Source: Dokdonia sp963974305 | Lineage (GTDB): Bacteria > Bacteroidota > Bacteroidia > Flavobacteriales > Flavobacteriaceae | Length of the DNA: 64,000 bases | Reading direction: 5' to 3' | Assembly: GCA_963974305.1 (NCBI GenBank) | Contig: CAXBCS010000003.1 | Location: 57,904 to 121,903 of the forward strand | In this document: piece after piece, positions 1-9,931 of the stretch | Numbering within the stretch: position 1 is the first letter of the stretch | Layout of the letters: every line of letters starts with the position of its first letter | Notes under the pieces: generated by a model | The model's database searches: none | What the model saw: only the letters and a program-made list of their open reading frames with translations | Told to the model about the DNA's origin: nothing | Position numbers and translations under genes: made by a program

Positions 1-1222
1 TGGGTCTCGATCCATCTGTTGGAGTACTGAAGGTTGCATTATTTGTACCACTACCATCTTGCGCATCTGCCTGCACATAATCTCCCCCTATACCATCACC
101 GGTATAATTGAGAAATTGGAAATTTCCTGAGGCTTCGTCAAAACCATATTGATAGAATATATCATGCATGATATTATTCATATAAAATAGGTTAGTCGTG
201 GAGGCCGAGACATACTCTTCAGGCTCATCGGTAAGGTCGATATCAAAATCAAAAATAAGATCATCCGTTCCGTCAGGCGCAAAACCATTACCATTATTCC
301 CATTTTGATCTTCTGTTGCCCATACATTATTTCCGCGTGTATAGGTAACATCGGCTCCTGCAGCACCATCTAAATCATGCCATCCAAAAGGTGAGGCATT
401 TATATCTTGGGGTTCAGTAACTACACTTCTTCCTCCGTGTATCGGACTTTCAACAGGGATTGCGTATACATTGTATTGATAATCTGAAAAAACTAGGCTT
501 TCATTCACCGTCGTTTGAAATCCAAAAGCCACTGTATCAGGAATATTTGTTTCTAAAGATTTTCCTTTTACTATAGTGTGTTCATGTGCCTCAAAACTAC
601 AGCTCAAAATCCAATCCATTTGATCAATAATAGCTCCTGTTTTTGCATCAACACGCACACTATACCAATGTTGCATGTCGAGTGTATGAATACTGAGATC
701 CCATGCCAATCTGAGTTCATTGTTCACTGGTTGATATACCAATTGAACAGGAACCTTCTCTAAAGAAACTCCTCCGTCAGAAAGCAGGAATTCCTGAGAA
801 GAAATAACCAAATCAATTGAAAAATTAGACGTCCCTAAGCCTAAAGCACTCGCAGCTTTTGATGCAGCTTGCATAGGATTTAAAGTTGCTACGGTACTAT
901 TGACTCTTGCCCGCATATTTTTTTCCATATTATTTCCGACGTAGAAGACCGCATTATCTTTTATGGCAATACTCGCAACAGCGTTGTACACTTCTATGCC
1001 ATTTACGGTTTGAACTGCATAAATGTGGGTGAGTTTGTTTTTTTGATTGTATACCTGGTTGTATACTTTTAGATCTTTTATGTCCTCAGAAGTAACTTGG
1101 AGGCTTTCTTTATTGGCTTCGAGATAGGCATTTGTAATTCCTGAATAATCTTGCGCCCAGCCAAAATTGCTAAAGGCCGAAACACAAATGAAAACGAAAA
1201 GCACGTAGTAGTTTTTGTTCAT
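1..1222 (-). CDS. M36 (fungalysin-type) metallopeptidase, N-terminal part, cut by window edge
   Basis: The reading frame is open from the ATG at 1222 down to base 1 without a stop (about 407 codons); the rest lies outside the window. The product begins with a signal peptide ending near WAQDYSG, followed by an FTP-type propeptide and the start of the M36 peptidase region. It aligns without gaps over long stretches with the complete neighbour at 1469-4096, roughly two thirds identical by eye, so the pair is a tandem duplication. The catalytic HExxH lies beyond the window edge and cannot be checked. The upstream A-rich leader and the TAAATACCTTAG element resemble those of the neighbour, which suggests the promoter was copied too. 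A secreted zinc endopeptidase is the likely function. Confidence 0.88.
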   Translation of the reverse strand, partial: MNKNYYVLFVFICVSAFSNFGWAQDYSGITNAYLEANKESLQVTSEDIKDLKVYNQVYNQKNKLTHIYAVQTVNGIEVYNAVASIAIKDNAVFYVGNNMEKNMRARVNSTVATLNPMQAASKAASALGLGTSNFSIDLVISSQEFLLSDGGVSLEKVPVQLVYQPVNNELRLAWDLSIHTLDMQHWYSVRVDAKTGAIIDQMDWILSCSFEAHEHTIVKGKSLETNIPDTVAFGFQTTVNESLVFSDYQYNVYAIPVESPIHGGRSVVTEPQDINASPFGWHDLDGAAGADVTYTRGNNVWATEDQNGNNGNGFAPDGTDDLIFDFDIDLTDEPEEYVSASTTNLFYMNNIMHDIFYQYGFDEASGNFQFLNYTGDGIGGDYVQADAQDGSGTNNATFSTPTDGSRP

Positions 1223-1385
1223 ATTAGTTGATTTTTTTTAGTCCTTCTAAGGTATTTATTATTCTTAACTTTTTAATGATAATCGTTTAAATTAACACAA
1301 CAACGACTGTATAATCAACTGATTGTTAGTATTAAATATATTCCGAAGGCTATTAAATACCTAACAATAAATTTTACTTAACGTT

Positions 1386-1446
1386 GAAAAATTTCCTTAT
1401 TATTAGGAAAACAAAATGGCGATATACCCAAAGGTACACCGCCATT
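1386..1446 (-). terminator. Two small hairpins downstream of the M36 peptidase
   Basis: Read on the minus strand after the stop at 1469 there is an AATGGCG/CGCCATT inverted repeat (1415-1446), then TTTCCT/AGGAAA (about 1391-1409) followed by a T run. The second has the shape of a weak intrinsic terminator. Confidence 0.4.
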
Positions 1447-1468
1447 AATAACCATAAGGTTTATACTA

Positions 1469-4096
1469 CTATTGAATAATCAACTTGGTTGTTTGAGAAG
1501 CATTCACTCCTCTAACTTGCATGATGTAAACACCTGTTGCCAAGTTTTGCGCTTGGATTTGAACTGTTCCTTCTAGAGAAACATTTTGCGTAAACACGCG
1601 GCGTCCGTTTATATCGAAAATACTTACATTTCCTTCTCCTTGAGCGCCCGCTACATTGATATTGATTTCACCATTAGATGGGTTAGGGTACACTTTAAAA
1701 GGACTAATTGCAATGTCATCACCAACACTAAGTGAACAATTAAGAACATCTGCGGGAGGTACATCAAAAGCAGCCACTTGATCTGAGCGACTTCCTGAAC
1801 TTCCTTGACTAGCGCTAAATCCAACTCCACGATCTGCAAAAACTCCCCAAATCATACATTTGGCAGCTGTTTTATCAATGATATCGTCATTGAGATCAAT
1901 TGCGGCTATAATGGCATCACGACCAGTAACGAATCCTACACCACAAGGTTGAAGTTTCAAACCGTCAACTACTAATTGCATGGCGATATTGTTACCACCT
2001 GTTCCGTTGTAAAGATCTGTATCGTAACCAAACTCATCAATCAAGGCCCAAGACATATCCCAAAGAATGGTAGACCATACGGTACCTATTCCATGTGGCT
2101 GAGAAATACTTGCATCGTTTGTGCTATCATAAGTTAAAGCATTTATTGCCGTATCAGTACTGTAAGCAGCAGGACGAATCCCTCTTGATGTAATAGGTGC
2201 ACCTGTAGCATAAGTTCCTATACCACGAACATCTACTGCTGTATCACCAGGCTCGATGGTAAGCATTAATCCAAACCAGTCAGACCATCCTTCACCCATT
2301 TGCTCAGCATTACTCAAACATCCTGAGTTACTTGATCCACCTGTAAGACGTGTTGAAATACCATGTCCGTATTCGTGTGCAATAATACCGTTATCTAAAC
2401 TTCCATCTTTTCCTGTTGGAACTGGTGCCGAGATAGTAACATTAACATCTTCGGTAGCTAAGGCTGCCAAAAGAGCCTCCCCATCTTCCATAGACATCAT
2501 TCCTGAAGGTATAGTGATTGAACCATCTGTACCTCCTAAATTAATAATTGGTCCTGGTACATTGTTTATTACAATTACAGCAATGGCTCCTGCATCTTGA
2601 GCAGCTTTCACTTTAATAACAAACGTACACTCACCGCGACGTATAACAGCAATGTTACCATCAATGTCTGAAGCGTTGTCTATAGGATCACAAGCGTCGT
2701 TTACATCTCCTGTTGTATCCACATCTTCAACTAAAACAAGATCTCCTGTTAAACCATCTACTGGAAAAGAATCTCCAAAACCAGCAGAAGAGAAACCATA
2801 ATCCCCAGCGATACTCGCCGGACTATTGGCTACAAAAGTTGGCACTGAAGAGGGAGACCATAAAAACATAGACATTCTTGGACGTGAACCTTCTGGAGGT
2901 GTTCCAAATGTCGCATTATCTGTTCCACTTCCATCTTGAGAATCGGCAAAAACATAATCATTACCAAGACCTAAACCGCTATAATTTACTTGCTGGAAAT
3001 TACCTGATTCTTCATCAAAACCGTACTTATAGAAAACATCATGCATAATATTGTTCCAGTAGAACAAGTTGGTTGTTGATGCATCTACATAATCTTCTGG
3101 CTCTAAGGTAAGGTCAATATCGAAATCAAAAATCAAATCATCTGTACCGTCTGGCGAAGCTCCACTGCCGTTATTTCCGTTTTGATCTTCTTGAGCCCAT
3201 ACATTGTTACCGCGAGTAATTGTCATTTCAGCACCGTCGACTCCATCGAGATCATGCCATCCATAAGGAGAAGCATCAAGATCTTGTGGTTCTGTAATTA
3301 GTGTACGATTTCCGTGCGCTGGACTTTCAACTGGAATCGCATAAACGTTATATTGCTCATCGGCAAAAACCACACTTTCATTAGCTTCCGTTTTTACACC
3401 AAAAGCTACAGTGTTATTCTTTGTAGAGGTATTTGCTTGTTTGCTAAGAGCTACATGATTGTGAGTATCAAAACTACAGCTAGTTACCCAATCAATTTGA
3501 TCTAGTAATTCACCTGTATTTGCATCTACTCGCACACTATACCAGTGTTTTGAATCTAAAGTGTGAATACTGAGGTCCCAAGCCAAACGAATTTCATTTT
3601 CAAGAGGTTGATACACCAATTTAACTGGCACTTTCTCTAAGGATACTCCACCATCAGAAAGTAAGAACTCCTGAGAAGAAATTACAGACTCAATAGAGAA
3701 ATTAGCAGCACCTAATCCCAAAGCATTTGCAGCTTTTGCAGCAGCCTGTATAGGATTTAAAGCAGCTTGACTCCCATTGGTACGTGTTTTAATGTCTTTT
3801 TGCATGTTATTACCTACATGTACAACTGCATTGTTTTTAATGGCAAAATTTGCAATAGCGTTGTATACTTCTATTCCATTATGTCTTTGCACGGCATAGA
3901 CATGTGTCACCTTATTATGTTTGGAATATACTTGATCATACACCTTAAGATTGGCGATGTCTTGAGAGCTTACCTCAAATTTGGTTTTGTTTGCCTCTAG
4001 ATGTGCATTTATCACTCCAGAATAGTCTTGCGCCCTTGAAATACTGCAAAATGCAAGCATTACTAATAGGCTTAGTAGTGTGTAATTCTTTTTCAT
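1469..4096 (-). CDS. Secreted M36 metallopeptidase with PA insert and T9SS sorting tail
   Basis: Complete 875-residue zinc endopeptidase of the fungalysin family. A signal peptide (about residues 1-22, cleavage near SRAQ) is followed by an FTP propeptide and the peptidase domain. The catalytic motif HEYGH starts at about residue 574, with the downstream GEGWSDWFG supplying the third zinc ligand (Glu). A protease-associated (PA) domain is inserted before the active site at about residues 440-560 (VIRRGECTF, AGAIAVIVIN). The last 80 or so residues, from ISPFKVYPNPSNGEI, form a type IX secretion sorting domain, so the enzyme should be exported through the outer membrane and released or anchored at the surface. 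It probably degrades extracellular protein. It follows a paralogue of the same orientation, with 246 bp between them. Confidence 0.93.
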   Translation of the reverse strand: MKKNYTLLSLLVMLAFCSISRAQDYSGVINAHLEANKTKFEVSSQDIANLKVYDQVYSKHNKVTHVYAVQRHNGIEVYNAIANFAIKNNAVVHVGNNMQKDIKTRTNGSQAALNPIQAAAKAANALGLGAANFSIESVISSQEFLLSDGGVSLEKVPVKLVYQPLENEIRLAWDLSIHTLDSKHWYSVRVDANTGELLDQIDWVTSCSFDTHNHVALSKQANTSTKNNTVAFGVKTEANESVVFADEQYNVYAIPVESPAHGNRTLITEPQDLDASPYGWHDLDGVDGAEMTITRGNNVWAQEDQNGNNGSGASPDGTDDLIFDFDIDLTLEPEDYVDASTTNLFYWNNIMHDVFYKYGFDEESGNFQQVNYSGLGLGNDYVFADSQDGSGTDNATFGTPPEGSRPRMSMFLWSPSSVPTFVANSPASIAGDYGFSSAGFGDSFPVDGLTGDLVLVEDVDTTGDVNDACDPIDNASDIDGNIAVIRRGECTFVIKVKAAQDAGAIAVIVINNVPGPIINLGGTDGSITIPSGMMSMEDGEALLAALATEDVNVTISAPVPTGKDGSLDNGIIAHEYGHGISTRLTGGSSNSGCLSNAEQMGEGWSDWFGLMLTIEPGDTAVDVRGIGTYATGAPITSRGIRPAAYSTDTAINALTYDSTNDASISQPHGIGTVWSTILWDMSWALIDEFGYDTDLYNGTGGNNIAMQLVVDGLKLQPCGVGFVTGRDAIIAAIDLNDDIIDKTAAKCMIWGVFADRGVGFSASQGSSGSRSDQVAAFDVPPADVLNCSLSVGDDIAISPFKVYPNPSNGEININVAGAQGEGNVSIFDINGRRVFTQNVSLEGTVQIQAQNLATGVYIMQVRGVNASQTTKLIIQ

Positions 4097-4182
4097 TGTT
4101 GTTAGTTTTTTTTAAAAGCTCTAAAGTATTTATAATTTTAAGAATATTATAGAATTCTGCTAACTAATTACCTAATACAATA

Positions 4183-5517
4183 TTAGAGTACATTTAATCC
4201 TTTAATTTTTTGAAAGATTCGTAAAGATTTGCTATCTGTCATGACAGATACGCAATTACAAATGGCCATCAATTCTTGATAGACGGAGGCATCTTCATCA
4301 ACTGGCACATCATCAAATAGCTTTTTCATCAAGCCATCGTAATGCGAGGGCGTTGTATTCATCGCATTACATCGCGCATCGAGCAAGGTTGCTAATATTT
4401 CGTATCCTGCAATTTCCTTTTCAATTACTTCTTGACTTTGGTAAATATTAGAAATACTAATTTTTAAGATATCGGTAATTTGTGCCTCGTACTTAGATTT
4501 GTCGAGGAGCGCTTTCGCGAAAGCGCCATTCAAAATATCCACTTCGTTATCCATAAAGATCTGGACAGCTTCATCTATTAAGGTTCCAATCGCCAAGGCA
4601 CGTAAATAACCCACTCGAGACGATTTTGTTGTGAGTTCGTAATATTTCTGTGTATTAATGGAGGGTACTAACTTCAACATATATTCCAAAGCATACTCCT
4701 CAGAAATAAGTCCGAGGTTGATACCGTCTTCAAAGTCGATGATGGTATAACAAATATCATCGGCTGCTTCAACTAAGAAGGTCAATGGATGGCGGAAATA
4801 ACTAATATCATCTCCAGATCGTGTCTGAATAAGTCCTAATTCTTCAGCTACTTCTTGAAAGGAGGTTTTCTCACTTTGAAAAAAGCCGAATTTTTTATCA
4901 GCTATATGCTTGGTAGGTTTTACCGGCAGCGATTCTTTAGGATATTTCATAAAAGCTCCCAAAGTCGCATAAGACAATCGCAATCCTCCCGATGCACCTG
5001 GATGTGACTCTGTGAGAATTTTAAAGCCATTTGCGTTGCCTTCAAAGCTGCAGAGATCTTGATATTCTTTGGCTGTTAATTGCTCCTTAAAGCGCTTTCC
5101 ATTACCACTTTTGAAATATTCTCCGATAGCTTTTTCTCCTGAATGTCCGAACGGAGGATTCCCTATATCATGTGCCAGGGCCGCAGCAGCCACAATAGCC
5201 CCAAAGTCGTTAAACTGATAGCCGTGAACTTCTGAGAGATGTGGATACTTTTCAAGTATTTGTTTACCAACTTGTCTCCCTAAAGATCTGCCTACAACTG
5301 CTACTTCGAGACTATGCGTTAGGCGGGTGTGAACAAAATCTGTTTTTGAAAGTGGGATAACCTGTGTTTTATCTTGCAGACTCCTAAAAGCCGAAGAAAA
5401 GATAATGCGATCATAATCTACTTCAAACCCCAAACGGGTCTCATCTTGTTCTTTACGTAATCGCTTATTCGTATCCCCTTGTCGTTTAAGTGACAAAAGA
5501 CGTTCCCATTCCATCAT
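4183..5517 (-). CDS. dgt: dNTP triphosphohydrolase (dGTPase family, HD domain)
   Basis: Hydrolyses dGTP or other dNTPs to the nucleoside and triphosphate, helping control the dNTP pool. The HD-domain metal ligands are visible: TRLTHSLEV supplies the first His, LAHDIGNPPFGHSGE the HD pair and a further His, and VEAADDICYTIID a later Asp. The open frame reaches ATG 5538, but I prefer the ATG-ATG at 5517/5514: it starts with EWERLL as in family members and follows an A-rich stretch typical of Bacteroidota initiation sites. An 18-bp copy of the dispersed palindrome lies inside the gene (4509-4526), read as GAFAKALL. The gene is divergent from the TonB receptor at 5840. Confidence 0.9.
   Translation of the reverse strand: MMEWERLLSLKRQGDTNKRLRKEQDETRLGFEVDYDRIIFSSAFRSLQDKTQVIPLSKTDFVHTRLTHSLEVAVVGRSLGRQVGKQILEKYPHLSEVHGYQFNDFGAIVAAAALAHDIGNPPFGHSGEKAIGEYFKSGNGKRFKEQLTAKEYQDLCSFEGNANGFKILTESHPGASGGLRLSYATLGAFMKYPKESLPVKPTKHIADKKFGFFQSEKTSFQEVAEELGLIQTRSGDDISYFRHPLTFLVEAADDICYTIIDFEDGINLGLISEEYALEYMLKLVPSINTQKYYELTTKSSRVGYLRALAIGTLIDEAVQIFMDNEVDILNGAFAKALLDKSKYEAQITDILKISISNIYQSQEVIEKEIAGYEILATLLDARCNAMNTTPSHYDGLMKKLFDDVPVDEDASVYQELMAICNCVSVMTDSKSLRIFQKIKGLNVL
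4509..4526. repeat. Dispersed palindrome, copy 1 (inside dgt)
   Basis: Perfect 18-bp palindrome gcgctttcgcgaaagcgc. On the coding (minus) strand it is read as AFAKA within dgt. Member of the family with core CTTTCGCGAAAG. Confidence 0.9.
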
Positions 5518-5538
5518 ATTGTTGTTTTTGGCAAGCAT

Positions 5539-5839
5539 CGAAGATAGGTGGTATGACGGAAATATTCAAGAAGGTATTCTATTAATACCACAGCACCGTG
5601 TATTCAAAATAGAACTACTTACCTCTATTTATATACGCATTTTTATAAAATCGTAAAACCCATAATTTCAAACATTTATGACTAGCTCTTAACATTAGCC
5701 TAATATGAAAGAAATATAATTAACGATTAACTAACCCAATCGTTACGGCTTCCTAAAACTCCCAAGCATACGGTAACACTCACTTAACTCTTTCTCGATA
5801 TCGTCGCCACATCTTTGCATCAGAAATTTACCCTAAGAA
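5539..5839. other. Divergent intergenic region dgt / TonB receptor
   Basis: No gene seen. It holds two 11-bp-spaced TTAACA-like direct repeats pointing toward the TonB receptor (5689-5705 and 5773-5789) and a promoter-like CATCTTTG at 5810-5817. Confidence 0.6.
5689..5817 (+). promoter_or_regulatory. Two Pho-box-like repeats and -7 element before the TonB receptor
   Basis: TTAACA-N5-CTAATA (5689-5705) and GTAACA-N5-TTAACT (5773-5789) each consist of two 6-bp units 11 bp apart, the geometry of PhoB/PhoP operators. CATCTTTG at 5810-5817 matches the Bacteroidota -7 consensus TAnnTTTG at all but the first position. The TTTG starts 25 bp after the last unit, the same distance as before the phosphate permease. 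Assignment to phosphate control is by analogy with the downstream porin and permease. Confidence 0.5.
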
Positions 5840-8620
5840 ATGAAACAGTTTATTTTACTATTAATTTTATTTTGCGCCATAAGTACACAAGCACAAACCA
5901 ACGGTTCTATTGCTGGAACACTTACCGATAAAGAAATTGGCAACCAGCCACTTCCTTTTGCCAGTGTAATTATAAGAGGAACCACCAAAGGGACCACCTC
6001 CGATTTTGACGGAAACTACAGCATCGACAATGTAGCAGCAGGAACATATTCTTTGGAAATATCTTTTGTAGGATATGAAACGAAGACAATTGCCGATGTT
6101 ATTGTGATCGCAGATCAGGTAACAACCATAAACACCGATCTGGGAGCAAGTGCCGCAGCATTGGATGAAGTTATTATCAAGACGACCGTGCGAAGAGAAA
6201 CAGAAGCCGCCTTGCTTCTAGACCAGAAAAAAGCAACCACCATCAAACAGAGCATAGGGGCACAAGAACTCGCTCGTAAGGGAGTAAGTGATGCCGCTGC
6301 TGCAGTAACTAAAATTTCTGGAATCTCTAAACAAGAAGGAGGCGGAAACGTATATGTTCGAGGATTAGGAGATCGCTACTTAAATACTACCTATAATGGA
6401 TTAACGCTTCCAGCAAACAATATTGAGAAGAAGAATATGGATCTAAACCTATTCTCATCGGATGTGATCCAGAATGTAGGAGTAAGCAAAACATATGCAG
6501 CCAACTTCTATGGAGACTTTGCTGCGGGGAACGTGAATATTGTTGCTAAAGAATATACAGGAGCATTCTTTTTGGATGTAGACCTTGGAACCACTATAAA
6601 TACCAATTCAATAGGTCGTGACTTTGTCAAAAGTGAAGGCAGTGGTTTTTTTGGATTCTATAATAGATATCAGAACAATCCATATGCAGTTATTCTATCT
6701 CACGGGGTAGATGCTGTTGCAAATGATAACACCACAGGCCTTAACGGAAGTATCGCAGGAGGAAAATCTTGGGAAGTTGGTGAAGAATCAAAATTGAGTG
6801 CTTTTGCGACTGCTTCTTTTGGAAATAACTTTGAATTTAGAGAAGGACCTGCCGTTGACTTTACGACGGTAGAGAAAAAACGTTTCCCCAACTCAGAGGT
6901 TTACGAATATAGCCGTAATACAACGGCAATGGCAAACATCGTGTACCGCATCAACGGAGACAACAAAATAAAATTCAACTCTTTATTTATTAATGATGCA
7001 ACAGATGAAGTGTCATACTTTGGTACGAAGGGATTAGGTACAAATCGTGATGCTATTTTAGATACAGACAGAGGTTTTTATCAGTCAAATGTACAGTTTG
7101 AACAGGATATGATTTTTGTAAATCAATTGAATGGAACCAACCGATTTAATGAAAAATTGAAGCTAGACTGGGGTATTGGATATAACAAAGTACTCGCACG
7201 ACAACCTGACCGGAAGCGTATTTCTGTAGAACGCTTTGATCTTGAGCTAGATAATGACCCTACTACCAATGCTTCTTTCTTTAGCAATATCGCATTTGAC
7301 AACCAACGTTACTTCCAAGACATTACAGACGACGAATTAAACGCTCGCATCAACTTTAATTACGAGCAATCTGAAAGTCTAAGTTTTAACTTTGGATATA
7401 ATGGACGTACAAAAAAACGTGTTTTTGAAAACATCCGTTATGGATATGACTTTATTCAACCCAATACTGAGGTTGGTGATGTAACTAATCTAAACGACGT
7501 TTTCTCACCACAAAATATAGGAACAGTTTTCAATACGGTTGTATTTAATGCGCTCGACCCTGCAAGTGGTTTAGGAAACACCAACCTCCCTGGACGTTTT
7601 GAAAACACCTATGAAGGAAACCTAGATGTACATGCAGCTTATGCAGATGCAGTCTATACGGTCAATGAGAAACTCACTATTGTTCCAGGCCTTAGGGTAG
7701 AATTATTTGATCAAGAAATCACCTATGACGTAATTAACCTACCTGTTACAGATCCAGGAACAAGAGACGCAAGCGAAGTATTCATATTGCCAAGTGTAAA
7801 CCTGAAATACGCACTCTCCGACGATGAAAACCTTCGATTTAGCTTTAGTAGCACAGTTTCAAATCCGGAATTTAAGGAGGTGGCACCATTTGTCTACGAA
7901 GATGTAACCCAACGTATCGGAGGGAATCCAGATTTATTGAGTGATCCTGCTTTTTCTAGAATTTACAATCTTGATATCAAATATGAGTGGTTCATGGAAC
8001 GAGGAGAAATATTTTCTGTGGGCGCTTTCGCGAAAGCGATCAATGACCCTGTAAACCTTGTTGTTGCAAATGATGCCACAGGGACCCAACGCTTCTTCAG
8101 AACAGGTGACAGAGCCGAAGTTCTAGGATTTGAAGTGGAAGCACGCAAGGGATTGTTGCTCGATGAAGATGAAAAAAGTATTCTTTCTGCAGGTATTAAT
8201 GCTACGTACACGTATACAAAACAAGATCTTAAAAGCTCTCAGGGCATTTTCTCTACCACTTTTGACAGAGACTCAGATCAATTACAAGGAGCTTCTCCTT
8301 TCCTTTTAAACGCTGATATAAGTTATAGTCCAGAATTTGGAGAATACAAACCTGTTGCAAATCTCGTATTCTCGTATTTCTCAGATCGTATTGACGCTTT
8401 GGGATCTGGACAATTAGGAAACATTATAGAAAAAGGAGTACCCACTCTTGATTTTATCTGGAAAAACATCCTCAGTGAACATCTAGAAATAAATGCGAGC
8501 GTAAAAAATGTATTAAATCCAACAATCGAACGTGTGCGCGAAGTAACAGGAAGCGACATTGCATTATCAAGTTATAAGAGAGGCCTCAACCTAGGTCTCC
8601 AAGTAAAATATCAATTTTAA
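5840..8620 (+). CDS. TonB-dependent outer-membrane receptor, probable phosphate-regulated
   Basis: 926 residues. Signal peptide to about residue 19 (STQAQ), then a carboxypeptidase-regulatory-like beta-sandwich (GTLTDKEIG to VGYET, about 22-100), a plug domain (ARKGVSDAAAAVTKISGI, YVRGLGDRY) and a long 22-strand-type barrel ending in an aromatic C-terminus (QVKYQF). Such receptors import a ligand across the outer membrane using TonB-ExbBD energy. The ligand is not evident from sequence. The Pho-box-like repeats upstream and the porin and phosphate permease nearby suggest phosphate or an organophosphate. It is probably co-transcribed with the lipoprotein gene 36 bp downstream. A 16-bp copy of the dispersed palindrome at 8023-8038 encodes GAFAKAIND. 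Confidence 0.9.
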   Translation: MKQFILLLILFCAISTQAQTNGSIAGTLTDKEIGNQPLPFASVIIRGTTKGTTSDFDGNYSIDNVAAGTYSLEISFVGYETKTIADVIVIADQVTTINTDLGASAAALDEVIIKTTVRRETEAALLLDQKKATTIKQSIGAQELARKGVSDAAAAVTKISGISKQEGGGNVYVRGLGDRYLNTTYNGLTLPANNIEKKNMDLNLFSSDVIQNVGVSKTYAANFYGDFAAGNVNIVAKEYTGAFFLDVDLGTTINTNSIGRDFVKSEGSGFFGFYNRYQNNPYAVILSHGVDAVANDNTTGLNGSIAGGKSWEVGEESKLSAFATASFGNNFEFREGPAVDFTTVEKKRFPNSEVYEYSRNTTAMANIVYRINGDNKIKFNSLFINDATDEVSYFGTKGLGTNRDAILDTDRGFYQSNVQFEQDMIFVNQLNGTNRFNEKLKLDWGIGYNKVLARQPDRKRISVERFDLELDNDPTTNASFFSNIAFDNQRYFQDITDDELNARINFNYEQSESLSFNFGYNGRTKKRVFENIRYGYDFIQPNTEVGDVTNLNDVFSPQNIGTVFNTVVFNALDPASGLGNTNLPGRFENTYEGNLDVHAAYADAVYTVNEKLTIVPGLRVELFDQEITYDVINLPVTDPGTRDASEVFILPSVNLKYALSDDENLRFSFSSTVSNPEFKEVAPFVYEDVTQRIGGNPDLLSDPAFSRIYNLDIKYEWFMERGEIFSVGAFAKAINDPVNLVVANDATGTQRFFRTGDRAEVLGFEVEARKGLLLDEDEKSILSAGINATYTYTKQDLKSSQGIFSTTFDRDSDQLQGASPFLLNADISYSPEFGEYKPVANLVFSYFSDRIDALGSGQLGNIIEKGVPTLDFIWKNILSEHLEINASVKNVLNPTIERVREVTGSDIALSSYKRGLNLGLQVKYQF
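8023..8038. repeat. Dispersed palindrome, copy 2 (inside TonB receptor)
   Basis: Perfect 16-bp palindrome cgctttcgcgaaagcg, read in frame as AFAKA within the barrel region of the receptor. Confidence 0.9.
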
Positions 8621-8656
8621 TCAAATCCAAAAACGAATAATTAAAAAACAAAACTC

Positions 8657-9838
8657 ATGAAAGCAAACAAATTTCTTTTAGGACTTTTTGCAGCAGCCAC
8701 GTTATTTGTCGGTTGTGCAGACGACGACACCGCAGATATTACGATCAACCAATCAGGTGATGGCTCTGTTGACCCAGTAGACCCTACCGACCTTACCATT
8801 GGAGGATCACTTAGTGAAGATCTTACACTCACTGCTGGAACCGAATATCTTCTTACAAGTGCACTTATCGTGCCCGAAGGACGTACCCTAACCATCAACC
8901 CTGGAGTGGTTGTCAAAGCAACCAGTGGTGCTGATGTGTATGTTGCTGTAATGCAAGGAGGAACCATCGCTGCAGAAGGAACTGCTTCTAGTCCAATCGT
9001 TTTCACTTCAAACACTTCGACGCCAAACGCTGGTGATTGGGGAGGGCTTATTGTATTAGGGAAAGCCCCCATCAACTCTGTTACAAGTGGTGATGCTACT
9101 TCTACCTCTGAAATTGGTGGATTGGCATACGGTGGTAGCATTGCTGATGACAACTCAGGGATCATTAAATATGTCCGTGTAGAATATTCTGGAGGTGCTG
9201 CAGATGCTTCATCTGAAAACAATGGGTTTTCTTTTTACGGTGTAGGTACTGGGACTACTATTGATTTCATCCAGGCATTCGAGGGAAAAGATGATGGTAT
9301 TGAATTTTTTGGAGGAACGGTAAACGCATCACATGTTTCTGTAATTGGAGCACAAGACGACTCTGTAGATTGGACTGAAGGTTTTACCGGAACATTGACA
9401 GATGTATATATTGAGCATAGACAATCTCATGATAAAGGCATCGAAGGAGACGGTTTCAACACGGATATAGGAAACAACTCAAGCCCAATATTCTGGTCTG
9501 CCCCAACGATTAATAATATTACAATCAACGGAAATGGATCCTCTAATGAAAATGAGGCTGTACGCCTAAGAGCTGGAACTCGTGCATTACTGAACAATGT
9601 AGTGATCTCAGGGTTTGCTGAAGGCTTTGACCTTGATGATGAAGCGGGAGAGAATTTTACCGGAGAAGGTGTTACGAATGGTAACACCAAAGTGACTGAC
9701 ATTACTTTTGATGATGTAACTGTAAATCTCAAAAATGACACTGGAGCTACTTTTGACGACACTACATTTTTCTCAGGAATAGATAACGGAACTGGCGCAG
9801 ACTATGACTCTTGGAGCGCAGGTTGGACACGTAATTAA
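8657..9838 (+). CDS. Surface lipoprotein with right-handed beta-helix fold
   Basis: 393 residues. A lipoprotein signal with lipobox LFVGC (Cys about residue 20) and an Asp-rich start of the mature chain (ADDDTAD) indicates outer-membrane attachment and possibly surface export. The body is rich in Gly, Thr and Asn with short repeating turns (LTINPGVVVKA, GDWGGLIVLGKAPIN, GIEFFGG, HRQSHDKGIEGDGF), as in parallel beta-helix proteins of Bacteroidota. It lies 36 bp after the TonB receptor gene and probably works with it as an accessory ligand-binding or processing protein, as other receptor/lipoprotein pairs do. A strong terminator follows. No enzymatic motif is recognised. Confidence 0.75.
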   Translation: MKANKFLLGLFAAATLFVGCADDDTADITINQSGDGSVDPVDPTDLTIGGSLSEDLTLTAGTEYLLTSALIVPEGRTLTINPGVVVKATSGADVYVAVMQGGTIAAEGTASSPIVFTSNTSTPNAGDWGGLIVLGKAPINSVTSGDATSTSEIGGLAYGGSIADDNSGIIKYVRVEYSGGAADASSENNGFSFYGVGTGTTIDFIQAFEGKDDGIEFFGGTVNASHVSVIGAQDDSVDWTEGFTGTLTDVYIEHRQSHDKGIEGDGFNTDIGNNSSPIFWSAPTINNITINGNGSSNENEAVRLRAGTRALLNNVVISGFAEGFDLDDEAGENFTGEGVTNGNTKVTDITFDDVTVNLKNDTGATFDDTTFFSGIDNGTGADYDSWSAGWTRN

Positions 9839-9857
9839 TAGATTGAACATGCCAAAT

Positions 9858-9888
9858 AAAAAGGTCTCCTTGATAAGGAGACCTTTTT
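9858..9888. terminator. Bidirectional intrinsic terminator
   Basis: 14-bp perfect stem AAAAAGGTCTCCTT / AAGGAGACCTTTTT with a GAT loop and a following T run. It serves the lipoprotein gene on the plus strand and probably the convergent small gene ending at 9932. Confidence 0.9.
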
Positions 9889-9931
9889 TAGTTTTGTGTA
9901 TGGGAAGTGAAGTACAAAAAGTACCTTCACG

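Noticed and set aside
1..1222. First M36 copy as a frameshifted pseudogene
   Set aside because: The frame was read through from 1222 to 1 without a stop; it is only cut by the window edge.
2256..2600. 114-residue plus-strand frame within the M36 gene
   Set aside because: It is the antisense shadow of a well-supported protein, with no promoter or protein-like pattern.
8641..9222. 193-residue minus-strand frame inside the lipoprotein gene
   Set aside because: Shadow frame; Pro/Ser/Val-rich composition comes from the repeating Gly/Thr/Asn codons on the other strand.
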